From: JAAFIM01 sp964467315
Lineage (GTDB): Bacteria > Bacteroidota > Bacteroidia > Chitinophagales > Saprospiraceae
DNA length: 20,746 nt
Reading direction: 5' to 3'
Assembly: GCA_964467315.1 (NCBI GenBank)
Contig: CAYXSA010000072.1
Span: 1-20,746 of the forward strand
The notes under the pieces were generated by a model. The model ran no database searches. It was not told the DNA's origin and worked only from the letters and a program-made list of their open reading frames with translations. The translations under genes and the position numbers were made by a program. Shown here piece after piece: positions 6,325-14,479 of this stretch (the stretch's first letter is position 1; every line of letters starts with the position of its first letter).

Positions 6325-7935
6325 TTATATCTCCTTCCGCAGTCGGGCTACAGGTATATTGAGCTGTTCGCGGTATTTGGCGACGGTGCGGCGGGCGATA
6401 TTGTAGCCGCGTTTTTGGAGCATGCTTTTTAGCTTTTCGTCGGAATAGGGTTTGCGTTTTTCTTCTGCGCCGATGATGTCGGTCAAGATTTTCTTTACCT
6501 CGCGGGTAGATACCTCATCGCCAGAGTCGGTTTGTAGGGACTCCGAAAAGAAGGATTTTAGCAATTTAGTGCCAAATTCCGTTTGCACGTACTTGCTATT
6601 GGCTACACGGGAGACGGTGGAGATGTCGAGCCCTGTGATTTCGGCGATGTCTTTGAGTATCATGGGGCGGAGTTTGCGCTCGTCGCCCGTGAGGAAAAAA
6701 TCCCTTTGATGGTTCATAATAGCGGACATAGTGCGCAGCATGGTGGCTTGTCGTTGGCGCAGTGCGTCGATAAACCAGCGGGCGGACTCCATTTTTCCGC
6801 GTATAAAATTGGCTGCTTCTCGGTGTGCGCGGTCTTTTTTGTTGGAGGCGTACTTTTGAAGCATATATTTATAGTGGTCGCTTACGCGCAAGTCGGGGGC
6901 ATTGCGTCCGTGCAGGCGCACTTCCAAATCGCCGTCTTCGCTGGTAACGAGGAAATCGGGCAAGATGTACTGTTTGCCGCCTTTGCTGCTGCCGCCGTAG
7001 AGGCTACCAGGTTTGGGCTGTAGGCGTAGGATAACTTCGGTAGCATCGCGCAGGTCGTCGCGGTCTATGCCAAGCTGCTGCTGTAGGCGGGCATAGTGTT
7101 TTTTGGTAAATTCCTCAAAAAATTCAAAAATGATGCGATGCGCCAATTTCAGGAGCAAGAGCGCGGAGCGGTCGAGGCTGCGGCGATGTTCGTCGGAATG
7201 TAGTTGTCTATCGAGCTGAAGCAGCAGACATTCGCGCAGGTTTTGGGCGGCGATGCCAGCGGGGTCGAGGGTTTGTACTTTTTTGAGGACGCTGAGGACT
7301 TCCGATTCTTGGACTTCGAGATTTTGGGTAAATAGGAGGTCATCGCAAAGGGCGGAGATTTCGCGGTCTAAATAGCCGTCATCGTTGAGGGTGCCGATGA
7401 TTTGTTCGGCGATGATTTGCTCGCGCTCGCCCAGCGACAAAAGCCCAAGTTGCTCTTTTAGATACTCGTAGAAGCTGCTTTCTACGACGACTTCGCGGGG
7501 TTTTTTCTCGTCGTCTTCCGAATAATTATTGGCTTCGAGCTTGTAGGCAGGCGTATCGTCGTCGTCGTAGTTATCCATATAATCGGACAAAGTTTCCTCA
7601 AAAGAGTCCTTTTCTTCGCGCTCGCCGTCCATAGAAATGACTTCATCGGCTGCCTCGAACACGTCTTCTTCGCCTGCGAAGTCATCTTCGGGCGCATCGC
7701 TTTCGTCCGTATTGCTGTCTTTGGGTTCTTCTTCGCCTTTTTCGCGGGCGACTTCGGATATAAATTCTTCCTTTTCTTCGTCTTCGGAGCTATCTTCGAG
7801 GGCGGGGTTGGATTCGAGTTCTTCTTGAATACGCTGCTCCAGAGCTGCTGTAGGGATTTGCAGCAATTTCATCAGTTGTATTTGCTGCGGGGAGAGCTTT
7901 TGTAGCTGTTTTTGCGATAATTGATTTCGGAGCAT
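6325..7935 (-). CDS. rpoN: RNA polymerase sigma-54 factor
   Basis: 536-residue sigma-54. Residues 1-45 are the glutamine-rich region I (LSPQQIQLMKLLQIP, LESNPALE) that contacts core polymerase and AAA+ activators. Residues about 46-150 form a very acidic region II. The core-binding domain follows (SLGEREQIIAEQIIG, LDPAGIAAQNLRECL). Near residues 425-450 lies the helix-turn-helix (GLDISTVSRVANSKYV), and the RpoN box reads ARRTVAKYRE at 514-523. It needs an activator ATPase to open -24/-12 promoters. The ATG at 7935 puts region I at the N terminus as expected. The gene is monocistronic here; its stop lies just beside the inverted repeat of the efflux island. Confidence 0.97.
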   Translation of the reverse strand: MLRNQLSQKQLQKLSPQQIQLMKLLQIPTAALEQRIQEELESNPALEDSSEDEEKEEFISEVAREKGEEEPKDSNTDESDAPEDDFAGEEDVFEAADEVISMDGEREEKDSFEETLSDYMDNYDDDDTPAYKLEANNYSEDDEKKPREVVVESSFYEYLKEQLGLLSLGEREQIIAEQIIGTLNDDGYLDREISALCDDLLFTQNLEVQESEVLSVLKKVQTLDPAGIAAQNLRECLLLQLDRQLHSDEHRRSLDRSALLLLKLAHRIIFEFFEEFTKKHYARLQQQLGIDRDDLRDATEVILRLQPKPGSLYGGSSKGGKQYILPDFLVTSEDGDLEVRLHGRNAPDLRVSDHYKYMLQKYASNKKDRAHREAANFIRGKMESARWFIDALRQRQATMLRTMSAIMNHQRDFFLTGDERKLRPMILKDIAEITGLDISTVSRVANSKYVQTEFGTKLLKSFFSESLQTDSGDEVSTREVKKILTDIIGAEEKRKPYSDEKLKSMLQKRGYNIARRTVAKYREQLNIPVARLRKEI

Positions 7936-8090
7936 AGTGGTATCGTGTAGCTTTTACGGGGAAATATAGGATATTATACGGCTAAGATACGGATAGGTTG
8001 CAAAAAACCCTAAACTTTAGGATTTTTTTTAGATATTTTTATATTTATGGTAGGCTTTTTGATAGGGCGCGGCAATTTTCGGGCAATTTT

Positions 8091-8217
8091 GGGCGTGCCC
8101 GCCGCCCTGCCTGCGCTAAAAGCGCGCAGGCACCCCGCGCAGCAGCGCGGGGCAAAAAGGGGGCGGCGGTCGGGCTATTCGGGGCGAATCAACATTCGCC
8201 CCTACTATCCCTCACGC
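8091..8217 (-). repeat. Three-block structured repeat, copy C
   Basis: On the minus strand it reads GCGTGAGGGATAG, then arm 1 GGGGCGAAT/ATTCGCCCC, then ATAGCCCGAC. Arm 2 closes with GCCGCCC/GGGCGGC and contains two internal hairpins (CCCCGCGC/GCGCGGGG and TGCCTGCGC/GCGCAGGCA). It ends GGCACGCCC plus an A-run. It points toward rpoN, 155 bp away. Confidence 0.85.
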
Positions 8218-8267
8218 TTTGCAAACGGTATCAGATACTATCGAGCGTGTACCGCCTGAATAAACCT

Positions 8268-8428
8268 GCGTGAGGGATAGCAATGTAGAGCCGTAGCATG
8301 CTACGGCTCGCAATGAATAGCCCGACCCCGCGCCAGTAGAGCCGTAGCATGGCACAAGTGCGTAAGCACGCCGTGCTACGGCTCCGCTCGCCGCCCTTTG
8401 CGGCGAGCGTGGCGCGGCGGGCACGCCC
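8268..8428 (+). repeat. Three-block structured repeat, copy D (longest)
   Basis: 161 bp. Arm 1 contains GAGCCGTAGCAT directly followed by its own complement (ATGCTACGGCTC). Arm 2 contains the same GAGCCGTAGCAT half again, paired with TGCTACGGCTC farther on, plus a CGCTCGCCGCC/CGGCGAGCG hairpin. It ends GGCACGCCC plus an A-run and points toward the OmpA-domain gene. Confidence 0.85.
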
Positions 8429-8503
8429 AAAAAATAAAAAGCGCAAGCCCGTAAAATTAAATAAAACTTTCGGCGAAAGTGCTGTTTATTTTGCGAATTA
8501 GTC

Positions 8504-8511
8504 TATTTTTG
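8504..8511 (+). promoter_or_regulatory. Possible -7 element for the first OmpA-domain gene
   Basis: TATTTTTG fits TAnnTTTG, 117 bp before the ATG. The -33 position reads GCTG rather than TTTG, so support is partial. Confidence 0.4.
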
Positions 8512-8627
8512 TGCCGCTAAAGTGGTATCCTCAAAATATCGTGCGCTCTACTGTGCGATGTATTGGCTGCTTAGCGCACCTATCACCAAAACTACAAATT
8601 ATTAAAATTTCACTTAAACAACTGAAA

Positions 8628-10322
8628 ATGAAGAAGCTATATTTAGGCATCTTAGCCTTATTTTGCTTTAGCACTTCTTATGCTCAGGAGTTGGTAGACA
8701 GCTTTGAAGTATACTTCCAGCTCAACAAAGACCTGCTCACAGAACAAAGCAAAAAGACAGTAGATTCTATGTTTACGGCTACCGACGGTCGCCGTTTGAA
8801 ACTACGCGTTTCGGGACACACCTGTAAGCTTGGTGCCGACAACTATAACTTGGGACTTTCCGAGCGCCGCGCAAAATCTGCCTTTGAATACGTCAAAGGA
8901 AAAGGTGAGGCAACGGACAAAATCGAGCTGTTTTTCTACGGCGAGCAAAATCCAAAATATAACGAAACGCTCGACCCCAACCGTCGTGTATTCGTCGTTA
9001 TGTTCTTGGAGGACGACGACCGCGATACGACCATCCGCCAAGGCTGCGCTGAGGCGTTTATCGAGAAAGGCACCTACAAACCGAAAAAGAACAAAGATTT
9101 GGCTTTCACCGTGAAGCACTTCAAATCTGGCTCGGAGTTCAAAATGGCTAACCTCTCTATCGAAGACAACACAGGCAGAAAGCTGACGTTTGCAGGTGCT
9201 ATGTTCTACGAAGCAAAATTTGAGGGTCAAAACCCCAACGCGCTGAAAAACGTGCGTATCAAAATGCCTCAAGTCGTAGCTGCCAACCCCAATATGACCC
9301 TCTATCGCGGCGAACCAGGCGCGGGCGGACGTATCATCTGGACAAACACAGGCAAGCCCTGCGGTACAGCAGAGCAAAATGGCGACTGTAAAGTATTCAA
9401 AATCGACTGGAATGCCAGCGGCTACTGCGCTTGCGCTATGCCTCGCATGTGCCCCGAAGATTGCAACGAAGACCCCTTCGGCGGTGAAGTCGCTCCCGAC
9501 AAAAACGCTGCAGACATTCGCCACAGCGCCGAAACTGTAGTAAAATTCCCCAACGGCGTATACAGCAAAGACCTTAGCGCATTGAGCGTAGAAGTGAAAG
9601 AAGATAAAGCCTTCGCTTATGACCTCGACCTCTGCGGTTACTTCATGCTCGACGTTATCACGGACGAAGTTTTCGCCAACCACCAAAGCGTAAAAGTGTT
9701 TAAAAACACGATCGTAGAAGCTAAAGACGGCGGCAACATCACGAAATCTAACGGCAACCAAAACTTTACTATCTACATTCCTAAGTCTTCTTGCCCCACT
9801 ACCAAGCCCGTACTCGTGCCAGGTGTGAATAACTCAAAAGGCTATATCAAATGGGAAGTAAACGCCAACGTAAAACCCATCGACTGCCGCGGTAGCGTAA
9901 ATTGCGAATACTATGTATTCGAAGCACCCGCACACGGCAACTACAAACTCGCCGAGTTGGACGAAAAACCAGCCGAAAACAAAGCGAACAAGTACCTCCT
10001 GAAAATCCGCGTTCTCAAAGGCTGCCGCGTACAAATCGGCGAAAAAGTCAAAGACGCAAACGCTCCCGCTGTTTACAAAGCGAAAAACGCCCAGAAAAAA
10101 GGCAAAAACCGCCCCAAAGAGTACGAAGTTAAGGAGTACGTTAATCAAGGCAACGTGGTTATCGTAGTTCGCTACGAAGACAAAAAGGGCAAAAAAATGT
10201 ACAACGAAGCTAAATTGAAAGACCTGAAATTCAAAAGCTCCAAAAATATGTACATCATGCGCAAGCGCGATTTCAAAAAAATCGACGACTTCAAAAACAT
10301 GAAACTCGAAAAATGTAAATAG
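8628..10322 (+). CDS. Exported protein with N-terminal OmpA-like domain and long unique C-terminal region
   Basis: 564 residues. Signal peptide MKKLYLGILALFCFSTSYAQ. Residues about 22-125 form an OmpA C-terminal-like (peptidoglycan-binding) fold: FQLNKDLLTEQSKKTVDSM, GHTCKLGADNYNLGLSERRA, LDPNRRVFV. Unusually the domain is at the N terminus, and the aspartate of GHTD, a diaminopimelate contact in the family, is Cys66; the paired arginine (Arg81) is kept. The remaining ~440 residues are not recognised: a cysteine-rich stretch (NGDCKVFKIDWNASGYCACA, then MCPEDC) in the middle and a lysine-rich end. It is likely a periplasmic or outer-membrane-associated envelope protein. The frame is open from 8511 (GTG), but the signal peptide fixes the start at 8628. 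Confidence 0.75.
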   Translation: MKKLYLGILALFCFSTSYAQELVDSFEVYFQLNKDLLTEQSKKTVDSMFTATDGRRLKLRVSGHTCKLGADNYNLGLSERRAKSAFEYVKGKGEATDKIELFFYGEQNPKYNETLDPNRRVFVVMFLEDDDRDTTIRQGCAEAFIEKGTYKPKKNKDLAFTVKHFKSGSEFKMANLSIEDNTGRKLTFAGAMFYEAKFEGQNPNALKNVRIKMPQVVAANPNMTLYRGEPGAGGRIIWTNTGKPCGTAEQNGDCKVFKIDWNASGYCACAMPRMCPEDCNEDPFGGEVAPDKNAADIRHSAETVVKFPNGVYSKDLSALSVEVKEDKAFAYDLDLCGYFMLDVITDEVFANHQSVKVFKNTIVEAKDGGNITKSNGNQNFTIYIPKSSCPTTKPVLVPGVNNSKGYIKWEVNANVKPIDCRGSVNCEYYVFEAPAHGNYKLAELDEKPAENKANKYLLKIRVLKGCRVQIGEKVKDANAPAVYKAKNAQKKGKNRPKEYEVKEYVNQGNVVIVVRYEDKKGKKMYNEAKLKDLKFKSSKNMYIMRKRDFKKIDDFKNMKLEKCK

Positions 10323-10346
10323 TTTTAGCCTTAGCTAAACTATACA

Positions 10347-10394
10347 AAGCGCAGCGCTGTTACTTCGGTAATGGCGCTGCGCTTTTCTTTTTTA
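10347..10394 (+). terminator. Rho-independent terminator with UUCG tetraloop
   Basis: AAGCGCAGCGC (10347-10357) pairs with GCGCTGCGCTT (10374-10384), and the inner TTAC/GTAA is closed by C-TTCG-G. TTCTTTTTT follows. It lies 25 bp after the OmpA-domain gene's stop. Confidence 0.92.
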
Positions 10395-10504
10395 GCCTGC
10401 ATAAATTTAGCCTTTTCTAAGTTCAAAAAAAATGGATTTTTTTTCTAAAACCGCAGTAACGTTTTGATAAAAACTATCATTAAGCCGATTTTTGTCGCTT
10501 TTTC

Positions 10505-10535
10505 TTTGCCGTTTGTCGAATAAGCTGTAAATTTG
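10505..10535 (+). promoter_or_regulatory. Consensus Bacteroidetes promoter for second OmpA-domain gene
   Basis: TTTG (10505-10508), 19-bp spacer, TAAATTTG (10528-10535) is a full match to the phylum's -33/-7 promoter. The predicted transcript has a leader of about 60 nt before ATG 10604. A second -7-like TACTTTTG at 10569 has no matching -33. Confidence 0.75.
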
Positions 10536-10603
10536 CCCTCGCTCCAATAGCGCTTTGCGCCCCTCGCCTACTTTTGTTCACCACGCGCATTTTCAAGCTG
10601 CCG

Positions 10604-11716
10604 ATGAAACTACATATACAACTATTCATTACACTATTTTTTTGCTGCTATCAAACTTGCGCTTGGGCTACCGACCGCAATCACGAGATAAAATACACGG
10701 ATTATCTTCCGCGTTACCAAAAGACCGTTAGCGACTTTATGATTACGAAAGTCGAATACGGTGCTCGTCATACGGTTGTGCACTTTCGCTGCGTCGCCAA
10801 TGCTGAGAAGGAAATTATCCGTTTTTTCGGCAGCCAACACGAACGCGCTTGGCATATCATCTCCAACCAGCGCGCCAATAGCAATGAGATATTCAAGCGC
10901 CCCGCCGACATCAGCAATATACGCCTCAACGATAACCGCATCAAAGAAGAACTTGGTAGCCAAGAAGTCGCCGAATGCCAAGCACAACGCGGCGATATTA
11001 TTAGCTGCGAAATCGTTTTCGACAACCTCCCGCACTATGTGCGCAGTATCTCCCTCGTAGGCGGAGAAACAGACAAAACAGGCGCAGACCGCTTCCCGCT
11101 CAAAGACCTACAAATCAAAACGCAAGCCTCTCCCATGCTCGGCGATAAAACGCAGATGCAAACCCTCATAGAAGGCTTCTACCGCCAGCAAAAAACCGTT
11201 CGATACCCTTCTATCCTCGAAGTAACCACCCTACAGCAAGACAGCATTTTTAGCAAAGAACAGAAACGCCATGCCGCTGCCGCCAGCGATGATGCCATCA
11301 CCAACGCAGCCCGCCCCATCGACTATATGCCCCGCATCTTGCAAAGCGTTTCCGACCTCAACTGCCACGAACGCTTTATCCTGCAAAATGTCTATTTCGA
11401 CGATGATAAAACGGAGTTCTCCCGCCGCGCACAAGCCATAAAAACCATCACCATGATAGCCGAACACCTGCAACGCTATCCCGACGCAAAAGTCGCCCTA
11501 CACGGACATACGGACATTTTCGGCGACCAATACAACAACCTCCTACTCTCCGAAAAACGCGTTATGGCAGTCCTGCGCGTACTCACCGAAAAAGGTATAG
11601 ACCGCAAGCGCATTATCATCAATTTCTATGGCGGCACACACCCGCTGCCCCTCTATAAAGACGGCGGACACATGAACCGCCGCGTAGAAGCCGAAATCAT
11701 CTGCCCCAAGCAGTAA
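10604..11716 (+). CDS. Exported protein with C-terminal OmpA peptidoglycan-binding domain
   Basis: 370 residues. Signal peptide MKLHIQLFITLFFCCYQTCAWA. Residues about 25-250 are unrecognised, with two cysteine-containing beta-like stretches. The last ~110 residues are a standard OmpA_C domain: VYFDDDKTEFSRRA, LHGHTDIFGDQYNNLLLSEKR, HMNRRVEAEI. Both diaminopimelate-contact positions are present (Asp304 in GHTD and Arg319 fifteen residues on), unlike the preceding gene. Likely a periplasmic protein tied to the cell wall. The frame is open from a TTG at 10574; ATG 10604 is chosen because the signal peptide starts there. It has its own promoter and terminator. Confidence 0.82.
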   Translation: MKLHIQLFITLFFCCYQTCAWATDRNHEIKYTDYLPRYQKTVSDFMITKVEYGARHTVVHFRCVANAEKEIIRFFGSQHERAWHIISNQRANSNEIFKRPADISNIRLNDNRIKEELGSQEVAECQAQRGDIISCEIVFDNLPHYVRSISLVGGETDKTGADRFPLKDLQIKTQASPMLGDKTQMQTLIEGFYRQQKTVRYPSILEVTTLQQDSIFSKEQKRHAAAASDDAITNAARPIDYMPRILQSVSDLNCHERFILQNVYFDDDKTEFSRRAQAIKTITMIAEHLQRYPDAKVALHGHTDIFGDQYNNLLLSEKRVMAVLRVLTEKGIDRKRIIINFYGGTHPLPLYKDGGHMNRRVEAEIICPKQ

Positions 11717-11724
11717 AATATATC

Positions 11725-11765
11725 AAGCCGCAAGCCTTTTCAGCCCTTGCGGCTTTCTTATTTTT
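11725..11765 (+). terminator. Rho-independent terminator
   Basis: AAGCCGCAAG (11725-11734) pairs with CTTGCGGCTT (11746-11755) across an 11-nt loop and is followed by TCTTATTTTT. It sits just after the second OmpA-domain gene. The next ~90 bp to the repeat at 11858 show nothing recognisable. Confidence 0.88.
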
Positions 11766-11857
11766 ACTTTTTCCCGCCCTGCCTTTCGCTGTTTGCGCAA
11801 AATTTGCTTTTTTTGTGTAATTATTAGCTTGTTAGCTAATCGCTTTAATGTTTTTTG

Positions 11858-11963
11858 CGTGAGGGATAGCAGTGGAAGCCACGCCGCGAAGCGGTGGGGC
11901 TGCAACGGATAGCCCGACCACCCGACCTTTAAGCGCGTTAGCGCGGGGAGGGTGGGCACGCCC
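11858..11963 (+). repeat. Three-block structured repeat, copy E
   Basis: GCGTGAGGGATAG, arm 1 (GCAG...CTGC outside, GCCGC-GAA-GCGGT inside), ATAGCCCGAC, arm 2 closed by CCACCC/GGGTGG, then GGCACGCCC and AAA. It points toward pdhB, 73 bp from its ATG, and would lie in the pdhB leader if the promoter is upstream. Confidence 0.85.
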
Positions 11964-12036
11964 AAAGTACAAACGCTTAACTAACAGGATAATCACAATT
12001 CACCAGGACCGCAACCACATACATATACACAACACT

Positions 12037-13017
12037 ATGGCGAGAATTATCAACCTGCGCGAAGCACTGCGCGAAGCTATGCAAGAGGAAATGCGCCGCG
12101 ATGAGCGCGTTATGCTCATGGGCGAAGAAGTCGCACAGTACAACGGCGCTTACAAAGTGAGCCAAGGTATGCTCGACGAATTCGGCGCACGTCGCGTCGT
12201 CGATACCCCCATCGCCGAACTCGGTTTCGCCGCTATCGCCGTCGGTGCTGCTACCGCTGGCATACGCCCTATCGTCGAATTTATGACATGGAATTTCGCC
12301 GTGCTCGCCTTCGACCAAATCGTCAACCACGCCGCCAAAACCCTCTCTATGTCGGCTGGGCAATTTCATTGCCCTATCGTCTTTCGGGGACCCTCTGGCT
12401 CCGCTGGTCAACTCGGACAACAGCACTCCCAAACCTTCGAAAGCTGGCTCGCCAATGTGCCAGGGCTAAAAGTTATCTCCACGACCAACCCCTACGACGC
12501 AAAAGGCCTGCTAAAATCCGCCATACGCGACAATGACCCCGTTTGTTTCATGGAGTCGGAGGTTTCCTATGGCGAAAAAGGCGAGGTGCCCGAAGAAGAA
12601 TATCTAATCCCCATCGGGCTTGCAGACATCAAACGCGAGGGCACTGATGTAACTTTTGTCGCCTACAATAAGCTCGTGAAAACAGCCCTGCTCGCTGCCG
12701 ACGAACTCGCCAAAGAAGGCATCAGCGCCGAAGTTATCGACCTGCGCAGCATTCGCCCCCTCGACGAGGCTACAATTATCCGCTCGGTGAAAAAAACCAA
12801 TCGCATCGTCGTCATCGACGAATCTTGGCCCTTTGCGGGCGTGTCTGCCGAAGTCGCCTACCGCGTCCAACGCCATGCCTTCGACTATCTCGATGCGCCC
12901 GTCGTGCGCGTCAACGGCACAGATACCTCCGTGCCCTACGCCGCTCCCCTCGTCGAAGCCTTTTTGCCCAGCGTGCAAAAAATCGTACAAGCCGCCAAAG
13001 CTGTATTGTATCGCTAA
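12037..13017 (+). CDS. pdhB: Pyruvate dehydrogenase E1 component, beta subunit
   Basis: 326 residues, the usual length. It forms the alpha2beta2 E1 enzyme that decarboxylates pyruvate with thiamine diphosphate and feeds the lipoyl E2. Recognised parts: LREALREAMQEEMRRDERV, MGEEVAQYNGAYKVSQGM, DTPIAELGFAAIAVGAA, QFHCPIVFRGPSG, QHSQTFESW, then the transketolase C-terminal domain with AEVIDLRSIRPLDEATI, VVIDESWPFAGVSAEV and NGTDTSVPYA. A 2-oxoisovalerate E1 beta is the nearest alternative, but the motif set fits pyruvate dehydrogenase. The alpha subunit and E2 are not adjacent. ATG 12037 is chosen over an open upstream extension through repeat E. Confidence 0.95.
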   Translation: MARIINLREALREAMQEEMRRDERVMLMGEEVAQYNGAYKVSQGMLDEFGARRVVDTPIAELGFAAIAVGAATAGIRPIVEFMTWNFAVLAFDQIVNHAAKTLSMSAGQFHCPIVFRGPSGSAGQLGQQHSQTFESWLANVPGLKVISTTNPYDAKGLLKSAIRDNDPVCFMESEVSYGEKGEVPEEEYLIPIGLADIKREGTDVTFVAYNKLVKTALLAADELAKEGISAEVIDLRSIRPLDEATIIRSVKKTNRIVVIDESWPFAGVSAEVAYRVQRHAFDYLDAPVVRVNGTDTSVPYAAPLVEAFLPSVQKIVQAAKAVLYR

Positions 13018-13067
13018 TATCCCCCAGCAACTCCCCTTTTTTGCCCTCAAAAACCTGCCTTCGATTT

Positions 13068-13445
13068 ATGCGAATACTCTGCGCCAGCCTGCTGCTCGCC
13101 CTCGCCTTCGCGGCTTGCGGCAAGAAAGAACTCACGCCCGAAGAGCGCCTGCAAGGGCGTTGGGTCATCAATAACGTCAACGAACTACAGCCCAATTTCG
13201 GCTCTGTAGCCATACAAAATGCCGCGATGGAATTTGACGAAGACGGCACCATGCGCACCAAATGGGGCAAGACAGAAGAGCGCGCCAAATGGGTACTCAA
13301 TGGTGAAAAAACGCATATCTACATCAAAGGCGATAGCATACATGCCAATGGGCTGCATTACAACGATACCCTCGCCTTCACCCTCGCCGACGAGCGCACC
13401 CTGCACATCATCAATCAGGGCAGAAAATTCGAGTTCAAAAAATAA
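13068..13445 (+). CDS. Small lipoprotein, lipocalin-like
   Basis: 125 residues. Lipoprotein signal MRILCASLLLALAFAAC with cysteine 17 as the lipidation site, then a short beta-rich domain starting ERLQGRWVINNVNE and continuing MEFDEDGTMRTKWG, AKWVLNGEKTHIYIKGD, LAFTLADERTLHII. This pattern (GxW, then strands with a turn at each Asp-Gly/Asn-Gly) is like the lipocalin-like domains common in Bacteroidetes lipoproteins. Ligand and role are unknown. ATG 13068 is 50 bp after pdhB, so co-transcription is possible. Confidence 0.75.
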   Translation: MRILCASLLLALAFAACGKKELTPEERLQGRWVINNVNELQPNFGSVAIQNAAMEFDEDGTMRTKWGKTEERAKWVLNGEKTHIYIKGDSIHANGLHYNDTLAFTLADERTLHIINQGRKFEFKK

Positions 13446-13775
13446 AACTACTTTAGACTTAATTTGTGGAAAAGTATTATAATAAAGCGCGATATATTTA
13501 AGCGTTTGGTAAGCCAATACTTCGGTAACAGGTATCATGTATGTTAGGTATCCCGAATATCGTGTTTATCTATGGTGAGGGTACTGATGGAAAATTTATT
13601 TTATAGTTCGGCACAAGCGCGAACCCTCCATTAAATAAATATTCGATACGCCAAGTTAGTTTACACGGCAGAACACAATACCTGATACCTGATACATTTT
13701 ACCAGAGTATTGGTAAGCTAAATTGCGTATTTATACCTTCGTGCGTCAAATGACAAAAATTCTATAATTTAAGTC
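13446..13775. repeat. Large imperfect palindromic element
   Basis: The gap between two lipoprotein genes is an imperfect inverted repeat centred near 13605. Left-arm features (TTAGACTTAA 13453-13462, AAGCCAATACTTCGGTAA 13511-13528, CAGGTATCATGTATG, CGAATAT, GAGGGTAC) reappear in reverse complement on the right (accctcc, atattcg, tacctgatacctgatac, TTACCAGAGTATTGGTAAGC 13699-13718, ttaagtct 13769-13776). It has no open frame of note. It resembles a MITE-like element or a decayed insertion. Confidence 0.65.
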
Positions 13776-13831
13776 TTTTTTAATTCCTCAATCATTTTTT
13801 CATTTTTATCAAGTATTTTTTTAGGTATTCC

Positions 13832-14287
13832 ATGAAAAATCTTTTTCGTTTCACTTTGCTTCTGGCAATATTTTCTTCTTTTGCTGCCTGCACAGGCATC
13901 CACCACAGCATGCGCGAACCCAATTCACGCGTTGATTTTGTACGTGGTGACTTTGAATTTTCCGAGCAAGTCTCTGGCGAAGCCAAAAGCACCCGCATTT
14001 TTGGCATTGACTTCGCACGCCTCTTCAAAAAAACCTCTGCAAGCGTAGAGGGTGGTGCCGCAGGAAGTATCAGCAGCATCGTGGCAGCTGTGCCCGTCAT
14101 TGGCAATCTCGCCGTAGATCCTACCGCCAATTATGCCTTGTACGAAATGATGCAAGCCAATCCAGGCTATGACCTCGTATTTTATCCCAAATACGAAACT
14201 ACCGTCAACCGCCCCATTGGCATTGGCTTTATCGTCAAAACCACCACCGTAAAAGTTACGGCAAGATTGGCTAAAATCAAACAGTAG
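13832..14287 (+). CDS. Conserved Bacteroidetes-type lipoprotein, unknown function
   Basis: 151 residues. Lipoprotein signal MKNLFRFTLLLAIFSSFAAC (lipidated Cys20). The mature part contains VDFVRGDFEFSEQVSGEAKS, a glycine/alanine-rich central segment (GGAAGSISSIVAAVPVIGNL) and a C-terminal part ALYEMMQANPGYDLVFYPKY, TVKVTARLAKIK. The ALYEMMQANPGYD-VFYP signature matches small envelope lipoproteins I associate with Bacteroidetes, but no function is known to me. ATG 13832 begins the signal peptide. Confidence 0.78.
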   Translation: MKNLFRFTLLLAIFSSFAACTGIHHSMREPNSRVDFVRGDFEFSEQVSGEAKSTRIFGIDFARLFKKTSASVEGGAAGSISSIVAAVPVIGNLAVDPTANYALYEMMQANPGYDLVFYPKYETTVNRPIGIGFIVKTTTVKVTARLAKIKQ

Positions 14288-14301
14288 CCTTCTTTTTTTG
14301 G

Positions 14302-14407
14302 GGGCGTGCCCGCAGCCCTAAAAAGGGGCTGCGGTCGGGCTATGCGGGGCGCAACTGTAGGGACAAGGCATGCCTTGTCCCTACAGCGCCCCTACTATCC
14401 CTCACGC
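14302..14407 (-). repeat. Three-block structured repeat, copy F
   Basis: On the minus strand: GCGTGAGGGATAG, arm 1 GGGGCG/GCGCCCC enclosing a 32-bp perfect palindrome (half-site CTGTAGGGACAAGGCA), then ATAGCCCGAC, arm 2 CGCAGCCC/GGGCTGCG, then GGCACGCCC and an A-run. It lies in the gap between two convergent genes. Confidence 0.85.
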
Positions 14408-14418
14408 AAAATTCGTAT

Positions 14419-14449
14419 CCCGCCGCAAAAAGTTGCGGCGGGCTTTTTT
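14419..14449 (+). terminator. Rho-independent terminator
   Basis: CCCGCCGCAA (14419-14428) pairs with TTGCGGCGGG (14433-14442) across a 4-nt loop, then C and TTTTTT. It would end transcripts from the lipoprotein gene at 13832 after reading through repeat F. Confidence 0.88.
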
Positions 14450-14479
14450 CTGTAAAAAATCGACCAAAGCCCCTTGATA

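Larger units (their letters stand above)
7936..8627. other. 692-bp intergenic region with two divergent structured repeats
   Basis: Between the divergent rpoN and first OmpA-domain gene. It holds copies C (minus) and D (plus) of the three-block repeat, separated by 50 bp, and a possible promoter at 8504. Open frames across it run through the hairpins and look like chance; I see no gene. Confidence 0.7.

Noticed and set aside
7998..8446. Small open frames across the rpoN/OmpA gap
   Set aside because: They run through the hairpins of repeat copies C and D, exist on both strands and show no protein-like features.
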